This document shows positions 11,796-21,766 of a stretch of DNA of 64,000 nt, one piece after another. The position numbers and the translations under genes were made by a program. Source of the DNA: Aurelia coerulea (lineage: Eukaryota > Cnidaria > Scyphozoa > Semaeostomeae > Ulmaridae); the NCBI GenBank assembly GCA_039566865.1, contig CM076959.1, forward strand, positions 6,865,501 through 6,929,500, read 5' to 3'. Under the pieces are notes generated by a model, which saw only the letters and a list, made by a program, of their open reading frames with translations, was not told the DNA's origin and searched no databases. The first letter of the stretch is position 1. Each line of letters starts with the position of its first letter.

Positions 11796-12624
11796 AAAAT
11801 GTTGGAAACATTAGGGATAGGATACCCATCCCCCAGGGTAACTGCATTGAGACCCCTATAATCGACCACAAAGCGGGGGGGCTGAGGTTTTCCCTTCTCT
11901 AGGGGCTTACAAACCAAAATACACAGGGCTCCCCAAGGTGAATGACTAGGCTGAATTATCTTGAGTCTGATCATGCGTTTGAGCTCCTCCTTGATGGCTG
12001 TGAGCTCTGCAGGGCTCTTATGATATGGCAGACGATAAACCGGAGGGGAATCGCCTGTGTGGATATCGTGATAAAATCCTTTGATTTCTGACAGTGGAGA
12101 ATTTGGCAAGTAAAATGCATGTGGATATTTGTGCAAAAGCCCTTTGAACTGTTTCATAACTGAATTTGGCACATGAGCATAACTAGGCGTATCTAGTTCC
12201 AGAGCTGCAATTAGCTGCTCATAAAATTCTGAAGACCTATCATCTAAGGAAGCGATTTCAGTAGGTGGAAATGTGTGTTCGTGCTGAAAAGTATTGCTTT
12301 CCAAATACGGTGATAGAAGTGATGATTTTAACTCTGATGCGTGAGCTGGCAGAGAATGTAAAGACTCTTTCTTACATATTGTTCGTACAAATGAATTAAT
12401 TCCATTAGATGTGTTAGCAATAACGCATGCGTGCCAACTCTCAGACAATTTCTTGGCAGTATCGCGCACGGCATCCTGATATAGCGCACTGTCTGACTCA
12501 GAGGTGGGCCGTATTGTTCCGAGTGAGACATTGGAAGGCAAACATGCGGAACCTTTGTTTGACCTGATCAAGACATTGGTAATTAAAACTGTGCCGTCCA
12601 GATCGCTGCACGCTATGACATCAT
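11796..12624 (-). pseudogene. Ty3/gypsy protease-RT N-terminal segment
   Basis: A minus-strand frame runs unbroken from the giant transposon's left target duplication at 12625 to the 3.5-kb element at 11795. It contains a long spacer, then the start of reverse transcriptase: GFYHDIHTGDSPPVYRLPY, IKEELKRMIRLKIIQPSHSPW and PRFVVDYRGLNAVT followed by YPIPNVSNIF. The YxDD catalytic block would come next but is absent: the sequence passes into the inserted TIR element, and RNase H resumes beyond it at 8272. Upstream the frame is cut by the giant element and continues at 33390. Confidence 0.88.
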
Positions 12625-12629
12625 CGCTT

Positions 12630-13496
12630 CACGCTATGGAACCTATGCGCCCAAATGGGTGGATAATCCTATACTGGGTGGGTTACGATCTTATACTGGG
12701 TGGGTTATGATCTTATACTGGGTGGGTTATGATCCTAATTGGGTGGGTTACTATCCTAAATGGGTGGGTTATCATCCCAAATGGGTGGGTTATTATCCCA
12801 AATGGGTGGGTTATTATCCCAAATGGGTGGGTTATCATCCCAAATGCGGCGGATAACCTTATACTGGGTGGGTTATCATCTTATACTGGGTGGGTTATCA
12901 TCCCAAATGGGTGGGTTATCATCCTAAATGCGGCGGATAACCTTATACTGGGTGGGTTATCATCTTATACTGGGTGGGTTATCATACTAAATGGGTGGGT
13001 TATCATCCTAAATGCGGCGGATAACCTTATACTGGGTGGGTTATTATCTTATACTGGGTGGGTTATCATCCCAAATGCGGCGGATAATCTTATACTGGGT
13101 GGGTCATTATCTTATACTGGGTGGGTTATCATCCCAAATGCGGCGGATAACCTTATACTGGGTGGGTCATTATCTTATACTGGGTGGGTTATCATCCCAA
13201 ATGCGGCGGATAACCTTATACTGGGTGGGTTATTATCCTATACTGGGTGGGTTATCATCCCAAATGCGGCGGATAACCTTATACTGGGTGGGTTATTATC
13301 TTATACTGGGTGGGTTATCATCCCAAATGCGGCGGATAACCTTATACTGGGTGGGTTATTATCCTATACTGGGCGGGTTGTTCTGTTGTCGAGTGCAAGG
13401 GAATGTTTATGAATTGGCAGCAACCCCCTGAATAGGAAAATATACGTATTTCATCACATACGTATTTGCCTAGCTTTAGATCCAAAGCACTTGTAC
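12630..13496. repeat. Left TIR with GGGTGGGTTAT minisatellite
   Basis: After the 38-base terminus come about 37 copies of a 21-22 base unit, GGGTGGGTTATCATCCCAAAT or with CTTATACT as tail. They are arranged as 41-42 base higher-order units separated by GCGGCGGATAACC. The inner part (about 13380-13496) is unique and also mirrored at the right end. Open frames through the array are artefacts of its period. Confidence 0.92.
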
Positions 13497-13533
13497 AATC
13501 GTATCTTTTGAGCAACCTGCTTATAAGAAACTG
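13497..13533 (+). promoter_or_regulatory. Possible leader donor for the zinc-finger transcript
   Basis: Just inside the left TIR the sequence AAGAAACT|GTAAGTATT at 13525-13541 is a strong splice donor. The zinc-finger gene has a strong acceptor at 18500. A TIR-initiated non-coding leader spliced over about 5 kb would mirror the arrangement at the right end. Inference only. Confidence 0.3.
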
Positions 13534-15981
13534 TAAGTATTCTCCTGGAAAAAATTCAGAAACTGTGAAGGAAGCGATAATTTTGCCCCCTTGCATCCAC
13601 CAATGCCGGCTTTTGGTTGTTATTTTCACGCAGTTTTTCCGCGAAACCGCTTATAAGAGATCTCAGATCACCAAAAATTAAGAAGCTCCATAACTCAACA
13701 AGTATAACTTTAAACACAGGTATTTATTTTAACGAAGTAAATCCATAGCACATTACTACTCTGCCATTAAAGATCTATTTGCCCCCCTCTCTAATGAACG
13801 TCTCTCTGATAAGCCCCTCCCCTCTGAGCGAAAATATTACCAAATATTTTCCATTCACTCAGCTTATAAGTTTGGATGTTCGTTGATCTGATAGGGTTAG
13901 GGTTAGGGTTAGGGTTAGGGTTAGGGATTGAAATGATGTCACTGACTCGTAAAATTGTATGTTGAATCGCAAAAAATATAGGTTGAAAGAACTAATGTTC
14001 ACGAGGGCAACAAATTTGCCCCCCCCCTCACCAAAATAGGGTTAAAGCTTAGAAAAAACGTCTTTGCAGGTGTTACACGTATTTTTTGGAAGAAACTGCC
14101 CATAACTCCCAGATTACCAAAAAGTTAAGAAACTCCAATATTGGGGAAATATAGCCGAAGAAACTATTTATAATGATAAAGGAATCTTTGTCAATTTTTT
14201 ACTTCATTTTAACTTATTTCCTGAACACTTCGTTTTGAAATTGTCACGAGTGAACAGGAAGTAAACTAGCCTGATAACCAGCCCATAGAATAATGGCTAG
14301 AAGTAAGCGTGAAAACTGTTACTGAACCTTCGTAAGAAACTCTGAGTACTCAAAATCTGATAATTTCAAGAAACTTTCAGTACTGGCACAAATTCTTAGT
14401 TTCTTGTATAAGAAATATTACGTGTAGATTCAATGATTCAACGTTATCATATAAACAACGAGTATTGCTTAGAGAGCTCATTCACCCAAGAAACTTTTTA
14501 TAAGTAGCCTCTTCAAGAACAGCACAAATATTTACAAGAAGCGATCTAGGGAGAAAGGTTATTATATAAAAATACTTGTTTCGTCGAAAGGAGCCCTCCT
14601 CCCGGATGACCCCCGTGCAAAGCATGACCTGAAATTCAAGTTGATACTGAAATTCTTTCCTTTCTTGCGCGTGGTCATCGACACAGCACATAAAAGGACG
14701 ACGCATATGAGAAGGTAATATTCATCCTTTTATTTTTCAGCAAACATGTTTGGCCATTGTTGAAACAAAGATCGTAGCCATTTAAACCGGATCGGATTTT
14801 TCTTTGGTAGGAGATTGCGACATATACCTTTACTGTGCATGCTACGCTTTCTTTGGATATACATTTCGTGTGTTTGCGGGGGATTCACCATAATTTTAGA
14901 AGGCCGTGATGAAATTTGCTTGTTGATCAGATTGTTTCTCTACCACTGCCATGTATTCATTGCTTGACAAACAGCAAAAGTTTCAGCAAGAAGGAGAGTT
15001 CAATTTTACGTACAAAACTGATTTATCATGAATGTAATGTACTAGGAAATGAAGGCTCAATTATGACAACTTTCCCATGATTTCCTTGTACTTGGCTTGT
15101 ATAAGTTTCTTAGCAATTCTCAAGCATAGTAGCTACTAGAGTTTCTTAAATTTTTCGCCATCCTAGTACTACACGTATTTTTGTGATTAGAAACTGCCCA
15201 TAAGAAACTCGACTCTCAGATTACCAAACAATTAACCCTATTTTAACAGGGGGGGCGTTTTTCGCCCCCCTGTCGGATTTTTTTGAATAGCTCCCAAACG
15301 ATGCTACCTACAATGCTGAAACGCCTTGACTTTTCATAAAATTTAGTTGGCAATCAGAAAATAAAATTTTTAATAAAAATAAAACAATAGGATATTCCCT
15401 CAATTCTGAAACAAACTGATCGAAGACACGCATATATCATTATCGTGGATATCAACATGGTTACAATAAGTCCCCGCATATAAGAAACTCAAATTTTCAA
15501 ATCAGGCTGTCTCCTGTTCTTATATGCAAGAAAATATATTGAAATGAGGCTGGAAGATTATATGTCTATTAAGAAACTTTCTTTTACGTAATGATTTCTT
15601 GTCAAAAAACCATATTTAGATTTAAGGATGTTGCTGCATAGTAAACAAGCATGGCCCAAGAAATGAAATACAAATGAAGCAAATATGAAATACTAACGTA
15701 TATCAAGACGTTGAACAGATTTTAATTTTAGTACTGAAGCAACACAGAAAAGCGGCAGTGTTGTTGAGTATTTTTCAACTTTGCAATTTTGATAAGAAAT
15801 TGGACAAAATCAGGCTGCCTGCTTTCTTATAATGGAGAAAATATTCTGCTGCAGTTTCTTATATGTCTGTTTTTTGCGTCCGTTTCTTATATGCAGTGAC
15901 TTACTGTATCAGACTGAACTTTACCTCCCAACGATTGGTCAAGTCTGTCCTGTTAGAAAATGCCTACCTCGAACCAATTAC
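13534..15981. other. Left subterminal region of giant element, no gene
   Basis: No coding family recognised. It holds an interstitial telomere array, a TTAACCCTA-led G/C hairpin (15232-15274) and many scattered copies of TTATAAGAAACT-like motifs on both strands (near 13521, 14088, 14138, 14332, 15109, 15199, 15482, 15568, 15855). A short minus-strand frame at 14706-14482 (MRRPFMCCVDDHAQERKEFQ) has no recognised family. Confidence 0.5.
13890..13926 (+). repeat. Interstitial telomere-type TTAGGG array
   Basis: Between five and six head-to-tail copies of TTAGGG, the canonical metazoan telomere unit, inside the giant transposon. Confidence 0.9.
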
Positions 15982-16278
15982 TAGGGAAGCCCACAACTGC
16001 CAGACAAACTTTATTTCGCGACGCATATTTAATGATTATTTTCTGCGGACAAGTTAAGTTTTTTGAGGACAATTTGTATTCTTCCAGGACAAGTTTCATT
16101 TTATCAGGGCAACTTGCTGTTCTGAGGGACAAGTTATTTTCTGAGGGACAAGTTATTTTTTGAGGGACAAGTTATCTTATCTTCTCCTTCTGGCTGATTG
16201 GATACGAGGCAGATCTGAGATGGCAGTTCCATAGTTAAAATATTGTAATGACCGACAAAGACGAAGAAGAGAAGATTT

Positions 16279-16443
16279 GTGTTACTATTTTACACAGGAT
16301 TCGAGTATGATACCATACTGCATTTTTTGGAGGCATATCATGCCATCAACATGAGTTACAGGACACTTTTGAGGAGGCTAGATAAACTGAATCTTCGAAG
16401 AAGGGATTACACCATTGACCATGATGTCTTGCGAACTCATACG
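16279..16443 (+). pseudogene. Integrase-family N-terminal HTH fragment, left arm
   Basis: The frame contains YTGFEYDTILHFLEAYHAIN then MSYRTLLRRLDKLNLRRRDY. This matches the N-terminal helix-turn-helix of the integrase gene at 37725 (NRGFKYEEIIQFLGIYYNLN, MSYSTLLRRLKQYGLKRRDQ). The DDE core is absent. It lies in the left arm of the foldback element and is repeated in inverted orientation in the right arm. Confidence 0.8.
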
Positions 16444-16749
16444 GGAACGCAGCCGTCACCTGGTTGTCACACCGTTCACTGCGCTCTATACTTTGCATTG
16501 GCTTCTTCGATTTTTCAGTGCAATGCTTTAAATCCACTTTATTCATAAAGTGTATGATTTATTTTTATAAAACTATGCATATTCCGAATCAGCATAAAAT
16601 TCTGATGATGCCAAATTCAAATATGGGTAATCAATAAATAAAATTTTACGAGCAAAAATAGACAGAAATGTGACCAAAACATTTTTGAATAGGTGACGGT
16701 TCTCCTGCCACGAGAAGTCCCTTCTCATATTCCCATGCATCTTACTATA

Positions 16750-16990
16750 CAACCTACGTGCAAAAACAAACGCTGTTCGAAAGGCCTACGGCCGAAACAT
16801 TAGGAAGGGTAATTTTACTCCTCTGCTTGCAGAAATAAACGCTGTGCGAAACGCCTAAAGGCCGATGGTACGCAGTACCTAAAACCCCCCTAAAACATTG
16901 GAGGGGTGATTGCAAGACTGTCCTGTCCAAATGAGACAACCTACTTGCAAAAACAAATGCTTTATGAACTACCTAATGCCGATGATACCC
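16750..16990. repeat. Three diverged copies of a roughly 70-120 bp unit
   Basis: Blocks beginning TGCAAAAACAAACGCTGTTC and passing through CCTA.GGCCGA recur at about 16758, 16827 and 16945 in the centre of the foldback element. Function unknown. Confidence 0.5.
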
Positions 16991-17003
16991 AATGGGACCT
17001 AGC

Positions 17004-17130
17004 AACTATCCAGCCTCCTCAAAAGTGCCGTGTAACTCATGTTGATTGCATGATATGCCTCAAAAAATGCAGTATGGTAGCATACTCGAATCCTGTGTAA
17101 AAATAGTAACGGAAAATCCTCTCTTCTTCG
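17004..17130 (-). pseudogene. Integrase-family N-terminal HTH fragment, right arm
   Basis: Inverted copy of the 16279-16443 fragment: FEAYHAINMSYTALLRRLD is read on the minus strand before the sequence leaves the family at a TAG. It supports the foldback structure; no catalytic part is present. Confidence 0.75.
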
Positions 17131-17157
17131 TTTCTGTCGGCCATTACAAGTTTTTAA

Positions 17158-17395
17158 AGGCACACTGTCGTGGCGCTTATTCGATAAATGAGACAATATA
17201 AAAGAATAGAATTAGGCAGGCTTCAGTAATTTCGCTGTGCATTGAAATTCGTAAAGGTGATAACAATCTGATTCCCATTATTCTCGAAACAAATATGATC
17301 CAGCAACATAAAGCATGGTAATTATCAAAAGGGCAGGTCTTTAGTTTGTCATTTCAACATCACGACTAGCCAATAATAGCCACGACAGTGTGCCT
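17158..17395. mobile_element. 238-bp MITE with TTAA duplication
   Basis: Termini AGGCACACTGTCGTGGC and its inverse, flanked by TTAA at 17154-17157 and 17396-17399. It interrupts the right arm of the foldback element, so it inserted later. TTAA is the target used by piggyBac and Kolobok. Confidence 0.88.
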
Positions 17396-17479
17396 TTAAC
17401 ATTGATCAGTGGTTTTTAACTACCGAACTGCCATCTCAGATCTGCCTCGTATCCAACCAGCCAGAAGGAGAAGATAAGA

Positions 17480-17760
17480 TAACTTGTCCTCAAAAATAAA
17501 TTGTCCTCGGAAAATAACTTGTCCTCAAAAATAATTTGTCCCTCAAAAATAACTTGTCCTCAAAAAATAACTTGTCCTCAAAAAATAACTTGTCCCTCAA
17601 AAATAACTTGTCCTCAAAAAATAACTTGTCCCTCAAAAATAACTTGTCCTCAAAAAATAACTTGTCCCTCAAAAATAACTTGACCTCAAAAAATAACTTG
17701 TCCATCAAAAAATAACTTGTCCCTCAGAAAATAACTTGTCCCTCAGAACAGCAAGTTGCC
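17480..17760. repeat. 18-bp minisatellite in the right foldback arm
   Basis: About 14 copies of ATAACTTGTCCCTCAAAA. The left arm holds only two or three inverse copies (near 16130-16170), so the array expanded on one side after the element formed. Confidence 0.85.
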
Positions 17761-17892
17761 CTGATAAAATGAAACTTGTCCTGGAAGAATACAAATTGTC
17801 CTCAAAAAACTTAACTTGTCCGCAGAACTTAATCATTATATGAACTTCGAGAAATAAAGTTTGTCTGGCAGTTGTGGGCTTCCGTAAATTAC

Positions 17893-18500
17893 CAACATAA
17901 TTAAAAACATATTCACTTATTTTTGATAGGATGCTATCTCTACGGAGTTAACTTCTCCGATAAAAAAATATTGAGCAACCGCAGTACTTGAGAAAACTAC
18001 TTAGTGACAATAGACAATAGTTTGAATAAGTGGTTAAGATCTAAGCTAACAAAGTAAACAGCCTAGCGGCTTTTCATTAAATGATACCTTTTCACACTAT
18101 TTTGTTCTATGAGAATCTAAGGTAAGGTCAGGAAGTGCAGAGCGAAAAGATGTTTTTTGGAATGGCTCCCAAATAATATCTCAAAACAAGTAATAACATA
18201 ATTCGCACTCAAAACAATGTCCAATTCAACACGTTTTTCGATAGAGATCATAAACGTTTCTTAGCTTTCTTATCCGAGAAGAGTAGCTTGTTAATGTTTG
18301 ATGAATTGAGAATACCGTTTCTTATCTGTTTCTTATAAAAAATGAGTATATTTGGGGGGGGGAGGTTTACCAATCAATGGCTCTGGCCCTATCGCTCTAT
18401 GGCCCTATGGCCCTATGGTCCTATGCATTTGTCAAAAGAAAGGGACGATCTAAATTCCTGATTCTAAGTTTCTTTGCATTTTGATAATTTTTTCCATTCA
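17893..18500. other. Non-coding upstream of the zinc-finger gene
   Basis: AT-rich, ending in a pyrimidine tract and acceptor (TTTTTTCCATTCAG at 18487-18500). A short CCCTATGG repeat lies at 18395-18425. No coding family seen. Confidence 0.5.
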
Positions 18501-18519
18501 GGAATAACGAATAAGTACG

Positions 18520-19911
18520 ATGTCAGACAACCAATGCAATACAACCATCGACAGTAGCATCGAAGATGCCGCAAAATCCTTTGCTCCACTTGAGCTGTTC
18601 AGTCCCGGAGAGCAGGGTGGATTTTTTCGACAACGTATGGTACGAGGGGCTGGATCTTATGATACTGATCAATTGATCCGAATCAACAACGAATCTGGTG
18701 AAGATTCACAATATGTTTCCATGGAACAATATATGCCACATTTGTTCAACCAAAATTTCCCTGCAACATATCAGAAGGGATACATGGACACCATGCAACA
18801 GTGCAATTCGGTGAGGTATCAAGGTCGCCCCAGCCAGTCGAATATCAGCAGTATGCACCACACGTATAGTCACATGCAAGATAACCACACTGCCCTGAAC
18901 CCAATTAGGAGGAAAGTAAGTTTGCCAACTCCTTCCATCCCAGAAACAATGCATCAAGGTGGTGTACCTTCTCAAAATAATCGTTTAGTTGGTAAAGAAA
19001 GCGGTTCACTTCAGAATGAGTATAGTCACATGCAAGATAACCACACTGCCCTGAACCCAATTAGGAGGAAAGTAAGTTTGCCAACTCCTTCCATCCCAGA
19101 AACAATGCATCAAGGTGGTGTACTTTCTTAGAATGATCGTTTAGTTGGTAAAGAAAGTGGTTCACTTCAGAATGACCTACTTCAGTGCTCTGAATGCTCT
19201 CGTACGTTCTCAAGGACTGATATTCTCCGACGGCACATTCTAACCCACGACAGGGATCTGATGGAGTTTTCTTGCAGAGAATGCGAGAAAAAGTTCAGAG
19301 CAAAATGGGATTTGCAACGTCATGAAAACATATGCCATTCTGTTGAGGAAATAGCGTGCAAAGATTGCCCAATGACCTTCAAATCTGTTCACAGTCTTCG
19401 GTGGCACAGAATAAAAGCTCATGATTGTGAAGCTCCCTACAAGTGCTCCTTTTGCAAAAGAGATTTTGTCAATAGTGCCAATTACAAGGGTCATCTTCGC
19501 AAGCACAAAAAAGCTGGACTAGCTATCGAGGTAGATGACCTCAAATGCAGCCACTGTGACAAGATTTTCCAATACTCGAACTCTTTACAACATCACGTCG
19601 CAGTCTGCTCTGGTGAAAAGCAAAAGAAGTCATTTAAATGCCCTACTGTCTCTTGCGAGAAGTCTTATTCTGACGAGAAAGGCTTGAAGATACATATAAG
19701 AGCAGCTCATGAAAAGAAAAGGCATAACTGCGAGCAATGTAATAAGACATTTGCATTTAAAAGTGGCTTGCTGAACCACAGAAAGATATGCAACGCTAAC
19801 CTTTGCGCTAACCAACATGTGCTTGTAGAAGACTCACCCAGCCTGGAAGACAGCGAATTAATGACTGAGGAGCATTCCCCTCCTGTTGTTCCAGAAACAC
19901 AAATGGCTTAG
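18520..19911 (+). pseudogene. Seven-finger C2H2 protein with in-frame stop
   Basis: The ATG at 18520 follows a splice acceptor at 18500, so a non-coding first exon lies upstream. The frame encodes an acidic, Ser/Asn-rich N-terminal half with a 52-residue tandem duplication, then seven C2H2 fingers from residue 224 to about 420 (for example CSECSRTFSRTDILRRHILTH split by the usual spacing, CRECEKKFRAKWDLQRHENI, CEQCNKTFAFKSGLLNHRKI). It is probably a DNA-binding protein carried by the giant transposon, perhaps for TIR recognition; that role is inference. One TAG at 19129 lies in the second duplication copy, where the first copy has CAA (Gln). Apart from it the frame is open for 464 codons. Either a recent null allele or a short N-terminal protein results. 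Confidence 0.85.
18865..19176 (+). repeat. In-frame 156-bp tandem duplication
   Basis: Units 18865-19020 and 19021-19176 are nearly identical and keep the zinc-finger protein frame (52 codons each). They include YSHMQDNHTALNPIRRKVSL. Near-identity points to a recent duplication. Confidence 0.9.
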
Positions 19912-20505
19912 AAAGATCATAGGAATTTGCGGGATTACATGCCGATAACGAGACCAATAAGGTGTTGGATTATATCTCGAATGGAGCAATAACGTTTCAT
20001 ATTTGATACTGGTTCCTTGATTTCTTGTCGGTCTTGCTCGAATAACTGAAAGCTACAAGCCCCAGAAGGGTGATTTTTGTTTTATTCCTTTTGATCATTT
20101 ACAGTTGAAACTATCATACAGGTAATAAAAGTTACGATAGATATTTCCCATAATTATTGCAAATCTATCCTTCGCACTTCAGGCAGAATCTTGGATTCGT
20201 CACATCGATGATAAAATCTAACAGGCTGTGCTCCTCTTGCCGGTGCATGGTAGTTGGTTGTTGTTTTCGGCTTCTGACGACCTTTCGTTCGCTTCCTCTC
20301 TTTGGTATCGAAGAAGTGGTCTCTATAAGAAAATTTGGATGTCTAAAACTTTGTACTTGACCACTGGAAAGATCCTAATAATCATTAATGAGGATTCAAC
20401 AGGTGCGGAAAGATTTGATGAAATTACAGAGGTTTCTGTCGTTTATTCCTTTACCTGTGTGTAAAATTGCTCTTTCAAGTTCGTTCTTGATTCATTTAAT
20501 CTTAA
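19912..20505. other. Non-coding, nothing recognised
   Basis: Region 3' of the zinc-finger gene; no coding family or repeat recognised. Confidence 0.5.
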
Positions 20506-20966
20506 AGGACAAGTCCGGGGTTGGTATTATTGATGATAAAATACGAGATAATACTGCTATGAATGATGTATGATCCTTTTTTCCACTATTTTTCGCCTTC
20601 TCCTTGTGAAATTACGTATTCAAATAAGCAATTTAAGCGAAGTGACGTCATATCACGCAAACGAAAACGAGGCTGCGTGATTGTTTTTTCGCTTCTTTAT
20701 TGTAGCAAGCCTCTTTATCTTGTTTTCGTTCCATTTTCAATGCATGAGTACACGATAAAGAGGCTAGCAGCGATTAAGAGGCGAAAAACAATCACACAGC
20801 CTCGTTTTCGTTTGCGCGATATGACATCACTTCGCTCAAATTGCTTATTTGAATACGTAATTTCGCGAGGAGAAGGCGAAAAATAGTGGAAAAAGGGATC
20901 ATACATCATTCATAGCAGTATTATCTTGTATTTTATCATCAATCATACCAACCCCGGACTTGTCCT
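20506..20966. mobile_element. 461-bp foldback MITE with TTAA duplication
   Basis: Arms of about 200 bp starting AGGACAAGTCCGGGGTTGG are almost perfectly inverted around a short centre near 20730. TTAA flanks both sides (20502-20505, 20967-20970). It would fold into one long hairpin. Confidence 0.9.
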
Positions 20967-20970
20967 TTAA

Positions 20971-21608
20971 AGCTATACTCTTGCACATTAGTTACCTAAT
21001 ATGGTTTGATAGTTGGTGTTAGTTTAATGTCTACAGTTAGTTCTGTTATCATCGTTCGTTCTTGCGTTGTGTTCCGTTATGCAGTATAATATTTGCTTAC
21101 GATGCAACATGAAATGTATACAAAAATTGCAGAGGACTTACTTAACTTGGAGATTCGATATTTGTTCTCCGCAAACAGCTTTCAGTTTTGTTGAAGTATC
21201 AAAGTGACTCTCTTGTATGCATGGGTAAACAGTTCTCTGGACACTTCGGCACGTGCACTGCCTGAAAAAGACAGTATTTAGAATGAGTCAGTCGTAGATT
21301 CACAATGTCCAACGTATAGTTTTGTAGATGTACCTCTTGGTCCAAGTTGGTCGAATTAATAAAATAAAGTTTTTTGAAATTTTGCAAGCAAAATCTAAAG
21401 GAATGAAACTTTTCAGTGGGAGTGACACAAACAGATATAAATGTAGCCATAGATATGAATACAGCTGACATGGTTATCATCGTTGTTGTTACAAAAAGAT
21501 ATGCTATATCGTGAGCAATTTCTTTCAAAAGTTGATGTAGGAAATAAGAATTTTGCACGAAATAAGAGCTTTACCAATGACAAAAGCTACCAGTATCATT
21601 ATGTCTAG
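20971..21608. other. Non-coding 3' of the transposase gene
   Basis: No confident coding content. A minus-strand acceptor (CTGTCTTTTTCAG) near 21262 precedes a short frame, VHVPKCPENCLPMHTRESL then stop at 21199, which could be a further 3' exon of the transposase gene. Confidence 0.35.
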
Positions 21609-21766
21609 CTATGTCAGAGTATCCTTCGAAAGAAAGAGAAACCATTGGCTTAACTCCAATTCTTTGCAACATCTCTTTAGAATCAATTTGATAGTCATTA
21701 ATTCTTGCCCTTGATGGGTCATGTCACAAATGTACATGATGGGCATGATGGGCATGATCAGATAAC
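21609..21766 (-). CDS. Possible last exon (E6) of the giant transposase
   Basis: Acceptor TTGTTACAAATCAG at about 21767; the phase left by E5 (GAC AA|GTAAGT) gives a frame through YLIMPIMPIMYICDMTHQGQ to a TAG at 21609. The short GGGCATGAT duplication inside makes the Met/Pro run suspicious. Tentative. Confidence 0.35.

Larger units (their letters stand above)
15982..17886. mobile_element. Foldback element carrying integrase N-terminal fragments, 6-bp TSD
   Basis: The ends are TAGGGAAGCCCACAACTGCC at 15982 and the inverse of TACGGAAGCCCACAACTGCC ending 17886. A perfect 6-bp duplication AATTAC flanks it (15976-15981, 17887-17892). The inverted arms extend about 400 bp on the left and 880 bp on the right. 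The right arm is longer because of an expanded minisatellite and a nested 238-bp MITE. Both arms contain the same N-terminal piece of a zinc-ribbon-type integrase gene, pointing inward. A 6-bp duplication fits an integrase-type (rve) transposase. Confidence 0.85.

Noticed and set aside
12630..13380. Regularly spaced repeats resembling a CRISPR array
   Set aside because: Units are contiguous and variable, without unique spacers, in a eukaryotic TIR.
12659..13431. Long open frames rich in ILGG and WVGY repeats, also mirrored at 32.5-33.6 kb
   Set aside because: Translation of the TIR minisatellite in more than one frame; no composition or start context of a gene.
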